Part shown: positions 32,673-41,206 of the stretch, piece by piece
How positions within the stretch are numbered: position 1 is the first letter of the stretch
Layout of the letters: every line of letters starts with the position of its first letter
From: Agromyces aurantiacus
GTDB taxonomy: Bacteria; Actinomycetota; Actinomycetes; Actinomycetales; Microbacteriaceae
Assembly: GCF_016907355.1 (NCBI RefSeq)
Contig: NZ_JAFBBW010000001.1
Location: 1,798,001-1,862,000, forward strand
Length of the DNA: 64,000 nucleotides
Direction: 5' to 3'
Position numbers and translations under genes: made by a program
The notes under the pieces: generated by a model
The model's input: the letters and a program-made list of their open reading frames with translations, nothing else
Databases searched by the model: none
What the model was told of the DNA's origin: nothing

Positions 32673-34132
32673 GCGCGGGCCTCCGGGCGGCCGTCGGCCT
32701 CGAGCAGGCGCAGCCAGATCTCGCTGAGGGTCGGGAATGCCGGCACCGCGTGCCAGAGCCGCCGCACGGGCACCTCGCCGACGATCGCGACGGTCGCCTG
32801 GTGCACGAGCTCGGCGACGCCCTGGCCGACGAAGGTCGCACCGACGAGCACGTCGCGCTCATCGTCGATCACCAGGCGCGCGCGGCCCTCGACGCCGTCC
32901 GCGAGGATCCACGCACCGGTCACGCTCGAGAACGGGGCGTCGGCCACGCGGACCGCGATCCCCGCCGCCTCGGCCGCGGCCGCGGTGAGCCCGACGGCGC
33001 CGACCTCGGGGTCGCCGAACACGATGCTCGGCACCGCCGTGCGATCCGCGGTCGCGACATGCACGCCGTACCGCCCGTCGTCGACGGGTCGCCCGAGCGC
33101 GCGGGCCCCGATCACGTCGCCGGCGGCGCGCGCCTGGTACTTGCCCTGGTGCGTGAACGTCGCCCGTCCGGTCACATCGCCGACCGCGTACAGCCACGGC
33201 GGCGCGTCGCCCTCGGCCGGCGCGACGACCGTCGCGACGAGCGTGTCGTCGACCTCGATCGAGGCTCCGGGCTCGAGGCCCACCGTCTCGACGCCGATGC
33301 CCGTGGTGCGCGCGCGGCGGCCGGTCGCGACGAGCACCTCGTCGGCCGTCACCGTCGTGCCGTCGTCGAGCTCGATCGACACCTCACCCGCGCCGTCACC
33401 CGCACGCTCGACGCGGACCAGGGTCGCTCCGAGTCGCACGGTCGCGCCGAGCGCCCGGAGCCCCGCCACGACCGCCTCGCCCGCGAAGTCCTCCATGCCG
33501 CGCAGCATCGTGCCGCGCGCGAGCACCGTGACCTCGGCGCCGAACCCCGCGTACGCGGCGGCCATCTCGGCGGCCACGACGCCGCCGCCGATCACCGCGA
33601 GCCGGGCCGGCACGGCCTGCGCGCTCGTCGCGTCGCGACTCGTCCACGGCGACGCCGCCGCGAGGCCGGGGAGGTCGGGGACGACGGGGTCCGAACCCGT
33701 GCACACGGCGACCGCGTGGCGCGCCACGAGCACCTCCTCGGCGCCGCCGCCCGCCGGCGACACGACCACGCGTCGCTCGCCGTCGAGGCGCCCGTGCCCG
33801 CGCACCAGGTCGATGCCGACGCTCGCGAGCCAATCCTGCCCGTTCCGATCGCTCCAGTCGGACACCATCGCGTTGCGCCGGGCGAGCGTCGCGGCCACGT
33901 CGAGCTCGCCGGTCGCGGCCTCAGCCGCACCCGGCACCCGCTGCGCCGCCCGCAGCGCCGAGCCGCTGCGCAGCAGCGTCTTCGACGGCACGCAGGCCCA
34001 GTACGAGCACTCGCCGCCGACGAGCTCGTGCTCGACGACCACGACCTCGAGGCCCGCGGCCCGCGCGCGGTCGGCGACGTTCTCGCCGACCGGTCCGGCG
34101 CCCAGCACCACGACGTCGACCTCCCGCACCAT
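32669..34132 (-). CDS. Flavoprotein disulfide reductase, LpdA-like
   Basis: A 487-aa FAD/NAD(P) protein. Motifs in order: VVVLGAGPVGENVADRARAAG (FAD), the redox CX4C motif GGECSYWACVPSKTLLR, LAVIGGGVVAAEMAAAYAGFG (NAD(P)H), LYAVGDVTGRATFTHQG and the C-terminal dimer motif WHAVPAFPTLSEIWLRLLE. The C-terminus lacks the HxxxxE of true dihydrolipoamide dehydrogenase in its usual form (HAHPTLSE). The enzyme is closer to the LpdA/quinone-reductase and Sth/MerA-like branches, so no lpd symbol is given. ATG 34132 has AAGGAG upstream. It is coupled to the HEAVH gene. Confidence 0.88.
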   Translation of the reverse strand: MVREVDVVVLGAGPVGENVADRARAAGLEVVVVEHELVGGECSYWACVPSKTLLRSGSALRAAQRVPGAAEAATGELDVAATLARRNAMVSDWSDRNGQDWLASVGIDLVRGHGRLDGERRVVVSPAGGGAEEVLVARHAVAVCTGSDPVVPDLPGLAAASPWTSRDATSAQAVPARLAVIGGGVVAAEMAAAYAGFGAEVTVLARGTMLRGMEDFAGEAVVAGLRALGATVRLGATLVRVERAGDGAGEVSIELDDGTTVTADEVLVATGRRARTTGIGVETVGLEPGASIEVDDTLVATVVAPAEGDAPPWLYAVGDVTGRATFTHQGKYQARAAGDVIGARALGRPVDDGRYGVHVATADRTAVPSIVFGDPEVGAVGLTAAAAEAAGIAVRVADAPFSSVTGAWILADGVEGRARLVIDDERDVLVGATFVGQGVAELVHQATVAIVGEVPVRRLWHAVPAFPTLSEIWLRLLEADGRPEARA

Positions 34133-34186
34133 CCCGGCTCCTTCCCGGCGCGGGCGCAGCCCGGCCACCGCCAGCCTACGAGCGCC

Positions 34187-35029
34187 TCACGCGGTCCCGG
34201 ACGTGAGCGCGCCGACCAGCCGGAGGATCGTCGGCAGGTCGTCGATCGCGGCATCCGCCGAGGACGGCGCGAAGCCCGCGATCGAGGCGCCGGCGAGGGG
34301 GAACTCGGCGACCACCGCGCGCACCAGCGCGCCCACCGCGTCGGGCTGCGCGCCGAACGGCAACGGGTAGGACAATCCCGAGATCGCGGACGGATCCAGT
34401 ACGTCGAGGTCGACGTGCACGTAGACGCGACTCGCGCCCGTGGCGCGGATCGCGTCGAGCGCCGGGCCGGGGTCGGCGAGCTCGTCGACGCCGAGCACCC
34501 GCATCCGCTCGGCGTCGATGAACGCCTGCTCGCCGTCGTCGACCTCGCGCACGCCCGCCAGCACGATACGGGACGCGGGCACCCGGCCGTCGCCGTCGAG
34601 CGCGAGGCCCTCGGCGCCGTCACCCGCGATCGCGCGCAGCACCATGCCGTTGAAGGCGCCCGAAGGGCTGCTCTCGGGCGTGTTGAGGTCGGGATGCGCA
34701 TCGAGCCAGAGGACCGCGAGGTCGCCCGGGTGCGCTGCCGATGCCGCCGCGACGGGAGCGAGCGCGACGCCGCAGTCGCCGCCGATCACGATGGGCGTGC
34801 CGTTCGCCGAGGCCAGCACCTCCGCCGTGCGTTCTCGCACGCGCCGCACCGCGCTGTACCGGTGCACCCCGGTGCCGAGCGCGTCGCCCGCCTCCACGGG
34901 CACCTCGACGAGCACGGTCGCGGACGAGGGCAGGTCGCCGTGGATCGCGAGGGCCCCGTCGGCGTGGCTCATGGCGCGCGCCGAGACGGAGCCCTGCCAC
35001 TCGGGAACGACGAGGAAGGTGGCCGGCAT
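34187..35029 (-). CDS. Arginase/ureohydrolase-family protein
   Basis: A 280-aa protein with the arginase fold. Metal-site motifs are GGDCGVALAP, LWLDAHPDLNTPE and YVHVDLDVLDPS. The DAHxD and DxDxxDP ligands are intact, but the first ligand His of GGDHS is Cys here. The family hydrolyses arginine, agmatine, guanidinobutyrate or formiminoglutamate; the substrate is not deducible. ATG 35029 has a GGGAG site before it. It lies 54 bp upstream of the flavoprotein gene on the same strand. Confidence 0.85.
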   Translation of the reverse strand: MPATFLVVPEWQGSVSARAMSHADGALAIHGDLPSSATVLVEVPVEAGDALGTGVHRYSAVRRVRERTAEVLASANGTPIVIGGDCGVALAPVAAASAAHPGDLAVLWLDAHPDLNTPESSPSGAFNGMVLRAIAGDGAEGLALDGDGRVPASRIVLAGVREVDDGEQAFIDAERMRVLGVDELADPGPALDAIRATGASRVYVHVDLDVLDPSAISGLSYPLPFGAQPDAVGALVRAVVAEFPLAGASIAGFAPSSADAAIDDLPTILRLVGALTSGTA

Positions 35030-35076
35030 GACTCCCAGTATGTTCCCCGGGGCCGCGCCGCGCGACCGCACGGGCG

Positions 35077-35691
35077 CTACTGGTCGGGGAAGCGCACGAG
35101 CCCGGCCTGGACGGCCAGCCCGACGCTCGCGACGGCCATGAAGCCGAGCCCGAGCAGGCCCGCGACCGTGGTCGAGGCGATCACGGCGGCGCCGCTCAGC
35201 ACGAGCAGCACGAGCGTGGTCCGCCACACCCACGACCGTCGCGTGAGCGAGGTCGCGAGGGCGAAGCTGACGAGCAGGGCCAGTCGAAGCCAGAGGTCGA
35301 GCGGCGTCAGGATCGGGCCGGTCGCGGTCGAGAGCGCCGCGCCCGCGAGGAGCAGGAGGGCCCACGCCCCGAACACCCACCAGCTGAACCGCGGCACGGG
35401 CGTGGGGCGGGGCGCCGCGCCATCCGCGGCCGGCCGCTCGACCACGACGCGCCCGGATGCCGGGGCCGGACGGTTCGCGAACGCGACGAGCACCTCGCGC
35501 GCGTGCGCCACCTGGATGAACCGTGCCGCAGCCGCCGTCGACTCCTCGACGGGTCGGCCCACGTACCGGTCGGGATGCAGCTCGCGGGCGAGTCGCCGGT
35601 AGGCGCGATCGATGTCGGCGAGCTCGGCGTCGCGCGCGACCCCGAGCACAGCGGCGGCCTCGTCAGGGGACATGTGCGGCGGGCGCGCCAC
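35077..35691 (-). CDS. J-domain (DnaJ-like) membrane protein
   Basis: A 204-aa protein. Residues about 8-72 are a J domain (DEAAAVLGVARDAELADIDRAYRRLARELHPDRYVG) with the HPD tripeptide that stimulates Hsp70 ATPase. After a linker, four to five hydrophobic segments (FSWWVFGAWALLLLAGAAL; LDLWLRLALLVSFALATSL; TTLVLLVLSGAAVIAS; AGLLGLGFMAVASVGLAV) anchor it in the membrane with the J domain likely cytoplasmic. GTG 35691 follows AAGGAG; ATG 35673 is an alternative. It is downstream of pspA on the same strand, beyond a hairpin. Confidence 0.85.
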   Translation of the reverse strand: MARPPHMSPDEAAAVLGVARDAELADIDRAYRRLARELHPDRYVGRPVEESTAAAARFIQVAHAREVLVAFANRPAPASGRVVVERPAADGAAPRPTPVPRFSWWVFGAWALLLLAGAALSTATGPILTPLDLWLRLALLVSFALATSLTRRSWVWRTTLVLLVLSGAAVIASTTVAGLLGLGFMAVASVGLAVQAGLVRFPDQ

Positions 35692-35725
35692 GACGACTCC
35701 TTCCCATGCCGAGCCGTCGAACGGT

Positions 35726-35760
35726 GCGGATGCCGCGGCGCTCGGCCCCGCCGCATCCGC
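35726..35760 (-). terminator. Hairpin after pspA
   Basis: GCGGATGC and GCATCCGC pair as the outer stem of a GC-rich hairpin with one internal mismatch. It lies 10 bp beyond the pspA stop and before the J-domain gene. Confidence 0.5.
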
Positions 35761-35769
35761 CCCGTCGCA

Positions 35770-36516
35770 TCAGGAACCGGAGATCTGGCCCTGGGCGGGC
35801 GAGGATCCGCCGGCCTTCAGCGCGGCGAGCCGCGCCTCGACCTCGGTCAGCTCGCCGAGGTCGTCGAGCTCGTTGAACTGCGCGTCGAGGCTCGACGCGG
35901 CGATCTCCGCCTGACCGCGGGCCTTGGCCTCCTCGCGGCGGATCTTGTCCTCGAACCGCCCGATCTCGCTCGTCGGGTCGAGCACGTCGATCGACTTGAC
36001 GGCCGCGTGCACCTGCTGCTGCGCCTCGGCGGTCTTCGCGCGCGCGATCAGCTCGCTGCGCTTGTTCTGCAGGTCGACGAGCTTCTGCTTCATGCCGTTC
36101 AGGCCGTCCTTGAGCTTGGCCACGACCTCGGTCTGCGCGGCGATCTGCGGCTCGGCCGCCTTCGCCTCGTTCTCGGACGAGATCTGGCGGCTCAAGGCGA
36201 CCTTCGCGAGGTTGTCGAACTTGTCGGCGCCGGCCGTGTCGCCCGCGGTGCGGAGCTCGTCGGCCTTGCGGCTCGCGGCGAGCGCCTTGTCGCCCCACTC
36301 GCGCGCGGCCTCCACGTCCTCGCGGTGGTCGTCCTCGAGCAGGCGCAGGTTGCCGATCGTCTCGGCGATCGCGGCTTCGGCGTCGGAGATCGAGTTCGTG
36401 AAGTCGCGCACCATCTGGTCGAGCATGACCTGCGGGTCCTCCGCCTGGTCGATGAGCGCGTTGACGTTGGCCCGCAGCAGCTGCGAGATGCGGCCGAAGA
36501 TGGACTGCTTGGTCAT
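35770..36516 (-). CDS. pspA: PspA/IM30-family protein
   Basis: A 248-aa almost wholly helical protein starting MTKQSIFGRISQLLRANVNALIDQAEDPQVMLDQMVRDF, the standard PspA/IM30 N-terminus with its amphipathic membrane-binding helix. Long coiled-coil helices follow (NEAKAAEPQIAAQTEVVAKLKDGLNGMKQKLVDLQNKRSEL) and a short tail. It assembles on stressed membranes to limit proton leakage. A GAAGGAG site precedes ATG 36516. It lies 52 bp downstream of the TPM-domain gene, likely in one transcript. No pspB, pspC or pspF is nearby. Confidence 0.92.
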   Translation of the reverse strand: MTKQSIFGRISQLLRANVNALIDQAEDPQVMLDQMVRDFTNSISDAEAAIAETIGNLRLLEDDHREDVEAAREWGDKALAASRKADELRTAGDTAGADKFDNLAKVALSRQISSENEAKAAEPQIAAQTEVVAKLKDGLNGMKQKLVDLQNKRSELIARAKTAEAQQQVHAAVKSIDVLDPTSEIGRFEDKIRREEAKARGQAEIAASSLDAQFNELDDLGELTEVEARLAALKAGGSSPAQGQISGS

Positions 36517-36568
36517 CCTGTTTCTCCTTCGTGTGATGGTCGATGCTCGTCCGATGCGATGGTCCGGT

Positions 36569-38569
36569 TCAGAAGCGGCCCCCGCTCCCGCGCCGGCCGC
36601 GCGTGCCCGAGCCTCCGAAGCTGCCCGGCGAGAAGCCGCCGCCGAAGCCGCCGCCACGCCGGCCGCCACCGCCGCCGAACATGCCGCCCCCGCCTCCGCC
36701 GCCCCCACCGAGGACCGAGTTGATGAGGATGCCGCCGAGGACGGCGCCCATGATGTCGCCGCCGCCCCCGCCGGATCGGGGCTGCGGGCCGCCGAACCCG
36801 CCGTATCCGGCGCCGAACCCGCCGACGTCCTGCTGGGCGAGGCTCATGGCCTGCCCGGCGAGCTGCTCGGCGCGCTGCGCCGAGGCGAGGGCCCGCGCCG
36901 GGTCGGCGGGGGCGAGCGACTGCGCCTCGACGAGCAGCCGGCCGGCCTCGGCGAGCCGCGTGCGCGCCTCCGAGCCGACCGCGCCGCGGCGCGCGACCAG
37001 GTAGTCCTCCGCGGCCTGCACCTGCGCGCGTGCCGACAGCAACGTGCGATCGAGCTCGGCGCGCGCGCGCTGGGCGGCGATCTGCGCGTTCCGCGCGCCC
37101 TGCACCGCCTGGTCGATCTCGGCGTTGACGCGGTCGAGGCGGGCCTTGAGCTCGAGCGGCGACCGCCCCGGCCGGGCGAGTTCGGCGCGGATGGCGGTCG
37201 CCTCCGCCTCGACGCGATCCGCGAGCGCGGCGAGGTTCGCATCCTGCAGGCCGCGTGCCGTGCGCACATCGGTGTCGAGGTCGTCGACGCCTGCGGCGAT
37301 CGCCCGGTCGCCCGCGGCGAGGTCGGCGGCGAGCCGGTCGATCGCGGTCGCGAGCAGCTTCGCCTGGTCGGCGGCCTCCTCGGCCGCCCGGATCTCCACG
37401 GCCGCCGCGCTCGTCTCGCCGCGGCCGAGCGCAGCGCGTGCCTGCTCGACGGCATCGCGTGCGAACGCGATCCGCGTGCGGGCCTGTTCCGGGTTGTCGG
37501 CGACGGCCGCGAGGGCGCCCGCGCCGTACTGCGTGCCCAGCGTCTGGAGGCGCTGCGCGGCCGGCGCGACCGCGGCCTCGGCGTCCTGCGCGAGCTGCTC
37601 GGCGCGCGCGAGGGCCTCGGGCGCGTTCTGCTCGAGCGCGCGCAACTGGTCGAAGCGGTCGGCCTGTTCGTCGAGGAGCCGGTCGGCCTCGCCGGTCAGC
37701 GCGAGGATGCGCTCGTACCATTCGCGTTGCTGGGCCTCCGTGTCGGGCTCGTGGTCGTCGAGCCGCTGCTGCACGCTGAAGGCCTCGCGGACCTTCGCCT
37801 TCGCCGTCTCGAGCGCGGCGCGGAAGTCCGCCGTCGCCTCCTCGCCGTACGCCGCGACGGCGAAGCCGAGCTCCTCGTCGCTGGTCCTCAACGCGTCATC
37901 GGCCTCCACGAGCGCGGTGCCGACCCGGCGGCGCAGCTCCTCGACGGGCACGGGCGGGGGTCCGGCCGGCGCCCCGGGGGTCCCGGTCACGGCCTTCCGG
38001 CGACGACGCGCGAGCAGCACCGCCGCGACCACGATCGCGGCGATGCCGATGAGCACGAACCAGATCCAGCCGAACCCGCCGCCACCGGCCCCCGCGCCGC
38101 CGCCGAGCGCGTCGGCGGCCGCGATGGCCGCGCCGGCCCAGTCGCCGTCGCGCAGCTTCGGCTCGACCACCTGCAGCGCGATCCGGTCGACGTCGGCCGC
38201 GGAGAGCGAGGCATCCTCCGCGGCGGAGAGGTAGTACGCGCGGCCGTCGATGGCGACGGCGAGCAGGTAGTCCTCGCTGCCCATGTTGTTCGCGTTGGCG
38301 GTGTCGGTCGCCCACGACGCTGCGTCGGCCGGGTTCGTGAACTCGTCGACGTACGCCACGAAGAGCTGACGGCCCGTGTCGTCGGCGGTGGCCCGGATCG
38401 CGGCCTCGACGTCGGCGACCTCGCCGTCGCTGAGCGCGCCGACGGTGTCGACCACCGGGCTCGCGCCGAACGACACGGGATCCTCGGCGTGCGCGACCTG
38501 CGGCAGCGCGACGAGCGCGAGCCCGAGCGCCACGGCCGTCACGATCGAACCCCTGCGTACCGACCGCAT
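36569..38569 (-). CDS. TPM-domain (YgcG-like) secreted/membrane protein with Gly-rich tail
   Basis: A 666-aa protein. A signal peptide (SIVTAVALGLALVALPQVAHA) is followed by a TPM domain (about 35-155: VDTVGALSDGEVADVEAAIRATADDTGRQLFVAYVDEF and SEDYLLAVAIDGRAYYLS). A membrane segment follows (FGWIWFVLIGIAAIVVAAVLLARRRRK, about 165-195), then a roughly 400-residue Ala/Glu/Arg-rich coiled coil. The last 70 residues are mostly Gly (GGGGG runs ending in GRRGSGGRF). TPM proteins occur in plant photosystem repair and bacterial envelope functions. Its pairing with pspA suggests a membrane-maintenance role (inference). Confidence 0.86.
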   Translation of the reverse strand: MRSVRRGSIVTAVALGLALVALPQVAHAEDPVSFGASPVVDTVGALSDGEVADVEAAIRATADDTGRQLFVAYVDEFTNPADAASWATDTANANNMGSEDYLLAVAIDGRAYYLSAAEDASLSAADVDRIALQVVEPKLRDGDWAGAAIAAADALGGGAGAGGGGFGWIWFVLIGIAAIVVAAVLLARRRRKAVTGTPGAPAGPPPVPVEELRRRVGTALVEADDALRTSDEELGFAVAAYGEEATADFRAALETAKAKVREAFSVQQRLDDHEPDTEAQQREWYERILALTGEADRLLDEQADRFDQLRALEQNAPEALARAEQLAQDAEAAVAPAAQRLQTLGTQYGAGALAAVADNPEQARTRIAFARDAVEQARAALGRGETSAAAVEIRAAEEAADQAKLLATAIDRLAADLAAGDRAIAAGVDDLDTDVRTARGLQDANLAALADRVEAEATAIRAELARPGRSPLELKARLDRVNAEIDQAVQGARNAQIAAQRARAELDRTLLSARAQVQAAEDYLVARRGAVGSEARTRLAEAGRLLVEAQSLAPADPARALASAQRAEQLAGQAMSLAQQDVGGFGAGYGGFGGPQPRSGGGGGDIMGAVLGGILINSVLGGGGGGGGGMFGGGGGRRGGGFGGGFSPGSFGGSGTRGRRGSGGRF

Positions 38570-38729
38570 CTGCCCCGTCGCCTCCCCCTCGGACCGGATG
38601 TCTGGAGTCTATGGGGGCGCCGGAGAGCCCGTCCACGCTTTCACAGCGTGCATCCAGTCGCGGTGTCGGCGCCGGAGACGGAACGAGCCGGGCCCTCAGC
38701 TGGCTGAGTGGACCCGGCTCTTCACGACG
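38570..38729. other. Gap between TPM gene and tRNA
   Basis: This 160-bp stretch shows no gene. It must contain the promoter of the TPM-pspA unit and the 3' flank of the tRNA-Arg gene; no clear hexamers or hairpins stand out. Confidence 0.3.
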
Positions 38730-38802
38730 TGCCCCCGGAGGGATTCGAACCCCCGACCTACGGTACCGGAAACCGGCGCTCTATCCCCTGAGCTACGGAG
38801 GC
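38730..38802 (-). tRNA. tRNA-Arg (anticodon CCG)
   Basis: The minus strand folds as a 73-nt cloverleaf. The acceptor arms are GCCTCCG/CGGGGGC with one T-G pair, the D arm is GCTC...GAGC, the anticodon loop is TTCCGGT with CCG at positions 34-36 (reads CGG), and the T arm is GGGGGTTCGAATCCCTC. The discriminator is A and CCA is not encoded. The outermost anticodon-stem pair (27-43) is a C-T mismatch. Confidence 0.93.
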
Positions 38803-38858
38803 GCACAGCCAGCAACACTACCACCTGAGCGCGCCGCCCGATCACGCCCGCGAGGGCG

Positions 38859-39482
38859 TCAGCGCGCGGGCAGGTTCTCGAGCACCGAGGCGATGACGGC
38901 CTGCGCGTCGCCCGGTTCGACGAGCGCGGGGGACTCGACGACGACCCAGTAGTCGCCCGTGAAGACCTGCGCCTGGCCGACGCCGCCCGCGAGGAGGAAG
39001 AAGCCCTCGACCTCGGGCGGCGTGCCGTAGGTCGGCACCGCGTTGCTGTCCATCGCCGCGTGCCCGACCTGCAGGGCGAAGGCCTTCGGCGGCAGGGTCG
39101 CCACGGCGACCTCGAGCAGGTCGCCGCTCGTCTGGTTGGACCACCCGCACGCGGTGCCCTGGGCATCGGCGACCTCGAGGACCAGCTCGCCCGACGGCTC
39201 GTAACCCGGCGCGGCGCCGAAGTTCGGATTGAACGCGTACGCCTGGTCGGGCGTCAGGACGGCATCGCACGCCACGTCGAACGGGATCGGCTCCTCCGTC
39301 GGCTCGGGCGTCGGGACCGCCGAGGCGGACGCGTCGGGCCCGGCCGTGCCGGAGGGCGCGGAGGCGCCATCCGTCGGAACCGGCGTCGCATTCGGCGCGC
39401 ACGCGGCGAGCAGCAGCGCGGCGGCGACCGCGGTGAGCGCGACCGCGCAGGGGCGGAGGGCGGGGGAGTTCGGGCGCGGCAT
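38859..39482 (-). CDS. Putative lipoprotein of unknown function
   Basis: A 207-aa exported protein. The signal peptide LRPCAVALTAVAAALLLAAC has a lipobox (LAAC), so the protein is probably lipid-anchored. A Thr/Ala/Pro-rich linker (about 30-65) precedes a globular domain with two Cys (FDVACDAVLTPDQAYAFNPNFGAAPGYE and DAQGTACGWSNQTSGDLLEVAVA) that may form a disulfide. I recognise no family. ATG 39482 is 7 nt after a TAGGGT -10 element (39490-39495 on the minus strand), so the mRNA is probably leaderless. It is divergent from argS. Confidence 0.82.
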   Translation of the reverse strand: MPRPNSPALRPCAVALTAVAAALLLAACAPNATPVPTDGASAPSGTAGPDASASAVPTPEPTEEPIPFDVACDAVLTPDQAYAFNPNFGAAPGYEPSGELVLEVADAQGTACGWSNQTSGDLLEVAVATLPPKAFALQVGHAAMDSNAVPTYGTPPEVEGFFLLAGGVGQAQVFTGDYWVVVESPALVEPGDAQAVIASVLENLPAR

Positions 39483-39509
39483 GCCGCACACCCTACCAAC
39501 GGCGCCGGA

Positions 39510-39515
39510 TAGGAT
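39510..39515 (+). promoter_or_regulatory. -10 element of a probable leaderless argS promoter
   Basis: TAGGAT ends 6 nt before the argS GTG and lies in the 39-bp gap to the divergent lipoprotein gene. Confidence 0.45.
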
Positions 39516-39521
39516 CTTCGA

Positions 39522-41195
39522 GTGACTCCCGCCGATCTCTCGCGTGCCCTGTACGACCTCGTCATCGACCTGGTCGCCCGACGCCGCGAGACGGGCGAGG
39601 AGGTCGAGTTCGAGCTGGCGCCCGAGGCGATCACGCTCGAACGGCCGAAGCTGCGCGAGCACGGCGATTGGGCCTCGAGCATCGCGATGCGCATCGCCAA
39701 GCCGCTCGGGACCAACCCGCGCGCGCTCGCAACGGAGCTCGCCGCCGGCCTCGCGGAGGTCGACGGCGTCGCGAGCGCCGAGGTGGCGGGCCCCGGCTTC
39801 ATCAACATCCGCCTGGATGCCGCGGCCGCCGGCGCGCTCGCGAAGACGATCGTCGACCTCGGCGAGGCGTACGGGAGCGGCGACACCCTCGCGGGCCGCG
39901 TGATCAACCTGGAGTTCGTCTCGGCGAACCCGACGGGCCCGCTGCACATCGGCCACACGCGGTGGGCCGCGCTCGGCGACTCGATCGGCCGCGTGCTGCG
40001 CGCGGCGGGCGCGAAGGTCGCCAACGAGTACTACATCAACGACGCCGGCAACCAGATGGACAACTTCGGTGCGTCCGTGCTCGCGGCGGCGAAGGGCGAG
40101 CCGACGCCCGAGAACGGCTACCCAGGGCAGTACATCGCCGACCTCGCCGCTCGCGTGCTCGAGCGCGAGCCGCACCTGCTCGAGCTCGACGACGAGGTCG
40201 CGCTGCACACCGCGCGCGAGATCGCGTACGAGCTGCAGCTCGGCGAGATCCGCGAGTCGCTCGAGCGCTTCAACGTGCACTTCGACGTGTGGACGAGCGA
40301 GCGCACGCTGCACGCGAAGGACGACGACGGCGTGTCCGCGATCGACGCGGCCGTCGAGCGGCTGCGCGCGCAGGGCCACGTGTACGACCAGGACGACGCG
40401 GTGTGGGTGCGCACGACCGACTTCGGCGACGACAAGGACCGCGTGATCCGTCGTGGCAACGGCGTCTACACCTACTTCGCGGCCGATGCCGCGTACTACC
40501 TCGACAAGGGCGACCGCGGCTTCGAGCACAAGATCTACCTCCTCGGCGCCGACCACCACGGCTACGTCCACCGCCTCAAGGCCCTCGCGGGCGCCGCGGG
40601 GGACGACCCCGAGAAGGATGTCGAGGTGCTCATCGGCCAGCTCGTGAGCATCAACGGCGCGAAGCTGTCCAAGCGCGCCGGCAACATCATCGAGCTCGAC
40701 GACCTGCAGGCCTGGCTCGGCACGGACGCGCTGCGGTACACCCTCGCGCGGTACCCGGCCGACTCGCCGCTGACCATCGACCCCGAGATCCTGCGCCGAC
40801 GCACGAACGACAACCCGGTCTTCTACGTGCAGTACGCGCACGCGCGCACCGCCGCCGTCGCGCGCAACGCCCACGCCTCGGGCGTCGACCGCTCGTCCTT
40901 CGCGCCCGAGCTGCTCGAGCACGAGACCGAGTCGGCGCTGCTCGGAGCGCTCCAGGAGTTCCCGCGCATCGTCGGCCAGTCCGCCGAGCTGCGCGAACCG
41001 CACCGCGTCGCGCGCTACATCGAGGAGCTCGCCGGGCTGTACCACCGCTGGTACGACAACTGCCGGGTGCTGCCGCTCGGCGACGAGCCCGTGGGCGACC
41101 TGCACCGCACGCGCCTCTGGCTGAACGACGCGACCGGCCAGGTGATCCGCAACGGCCTGCACCTGCTCGGCGTGTCGGCGCCCGAGCGCATGTAA
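39522..41195 (+). CDS. argS: Arginyl-tRNA synthetase
   Basis: A 557-aa class I synthetase that charges tRNA-Arg. The N-terminal Add-1 domain (about 1-105) precedes the catalytic core with the HIGH motif in SANPTGPLHIGHTRWAALGDS (near 145), NEYYINDAGNQMDNFG, LLGADHHGYVHRLKAL and the KMSK-like loop KLSKRAGNIIELDDL. The C-terminal DALR anticodon domain ends FNVHF-independent at NGLHLLGVSAPERM. GTG 39522 is supported by homology (VTPADLSRALYD). A tRNA-Arg gene lies 720 bp away on the other strand. Confidence 0.97.
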   Translation: MTPADLSRALYDLVIDLVARRRETGEEVEFELAPEAITLERPKLREHGDWASSIAMRIAKPLGTNPRALATELAAGLAEVDGVASAEVAGPGFINIRLDAAAAGALAKTIVDLGEAYGSGDTLAGRVINLEFVSANPTGPLHIGHTRWAALGDSIGRVLRAAGAKVANEYYINDAGNQMDNFGASVLAAAKGEPTPENGYPGQYIADLAARVLEREPHLLELDDEVALHTAREIAYELQLGEIRESLERFNVHFDVWTSERTLHAKDDDGVSAIDAAVERLRAQGHVYDQDDAVWVRTTDFGDDKDRVIRRGNGVYTYFAADAAYYLDKGDRGFEHKIYLLGADHHGYVHRLKALAGAAGDDPEKDVEVLIGQLVSINGAKLSKRAGNIIELDDLQAWLGTDALRYTLARYPADSPLTIDPEILRRRTNDNPVFYVQYAHARTAAVARNAHASGVDRSSFAPELLEHETESALLGALQEFPRIVGQSAELREPHRVARYIEELAGLYHRWYDNCRVLPLGDEPVGDLHRTRLWLNDATGQVIRNGLHLLGVSAPERM

Positions 41196-41206
41196 CCTTC
41201 CCACCC

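Noticed and set aside
32669..34132. Dihydrolipoamide dehydrogenase (lpd) of the KGD complex
   Set aside because: The C-terminal HAHPTLSE motif is altered (HAVPAFPTLSE) and the context is not that of a dehydrogenase complex; a paralogous reductase is more likely.
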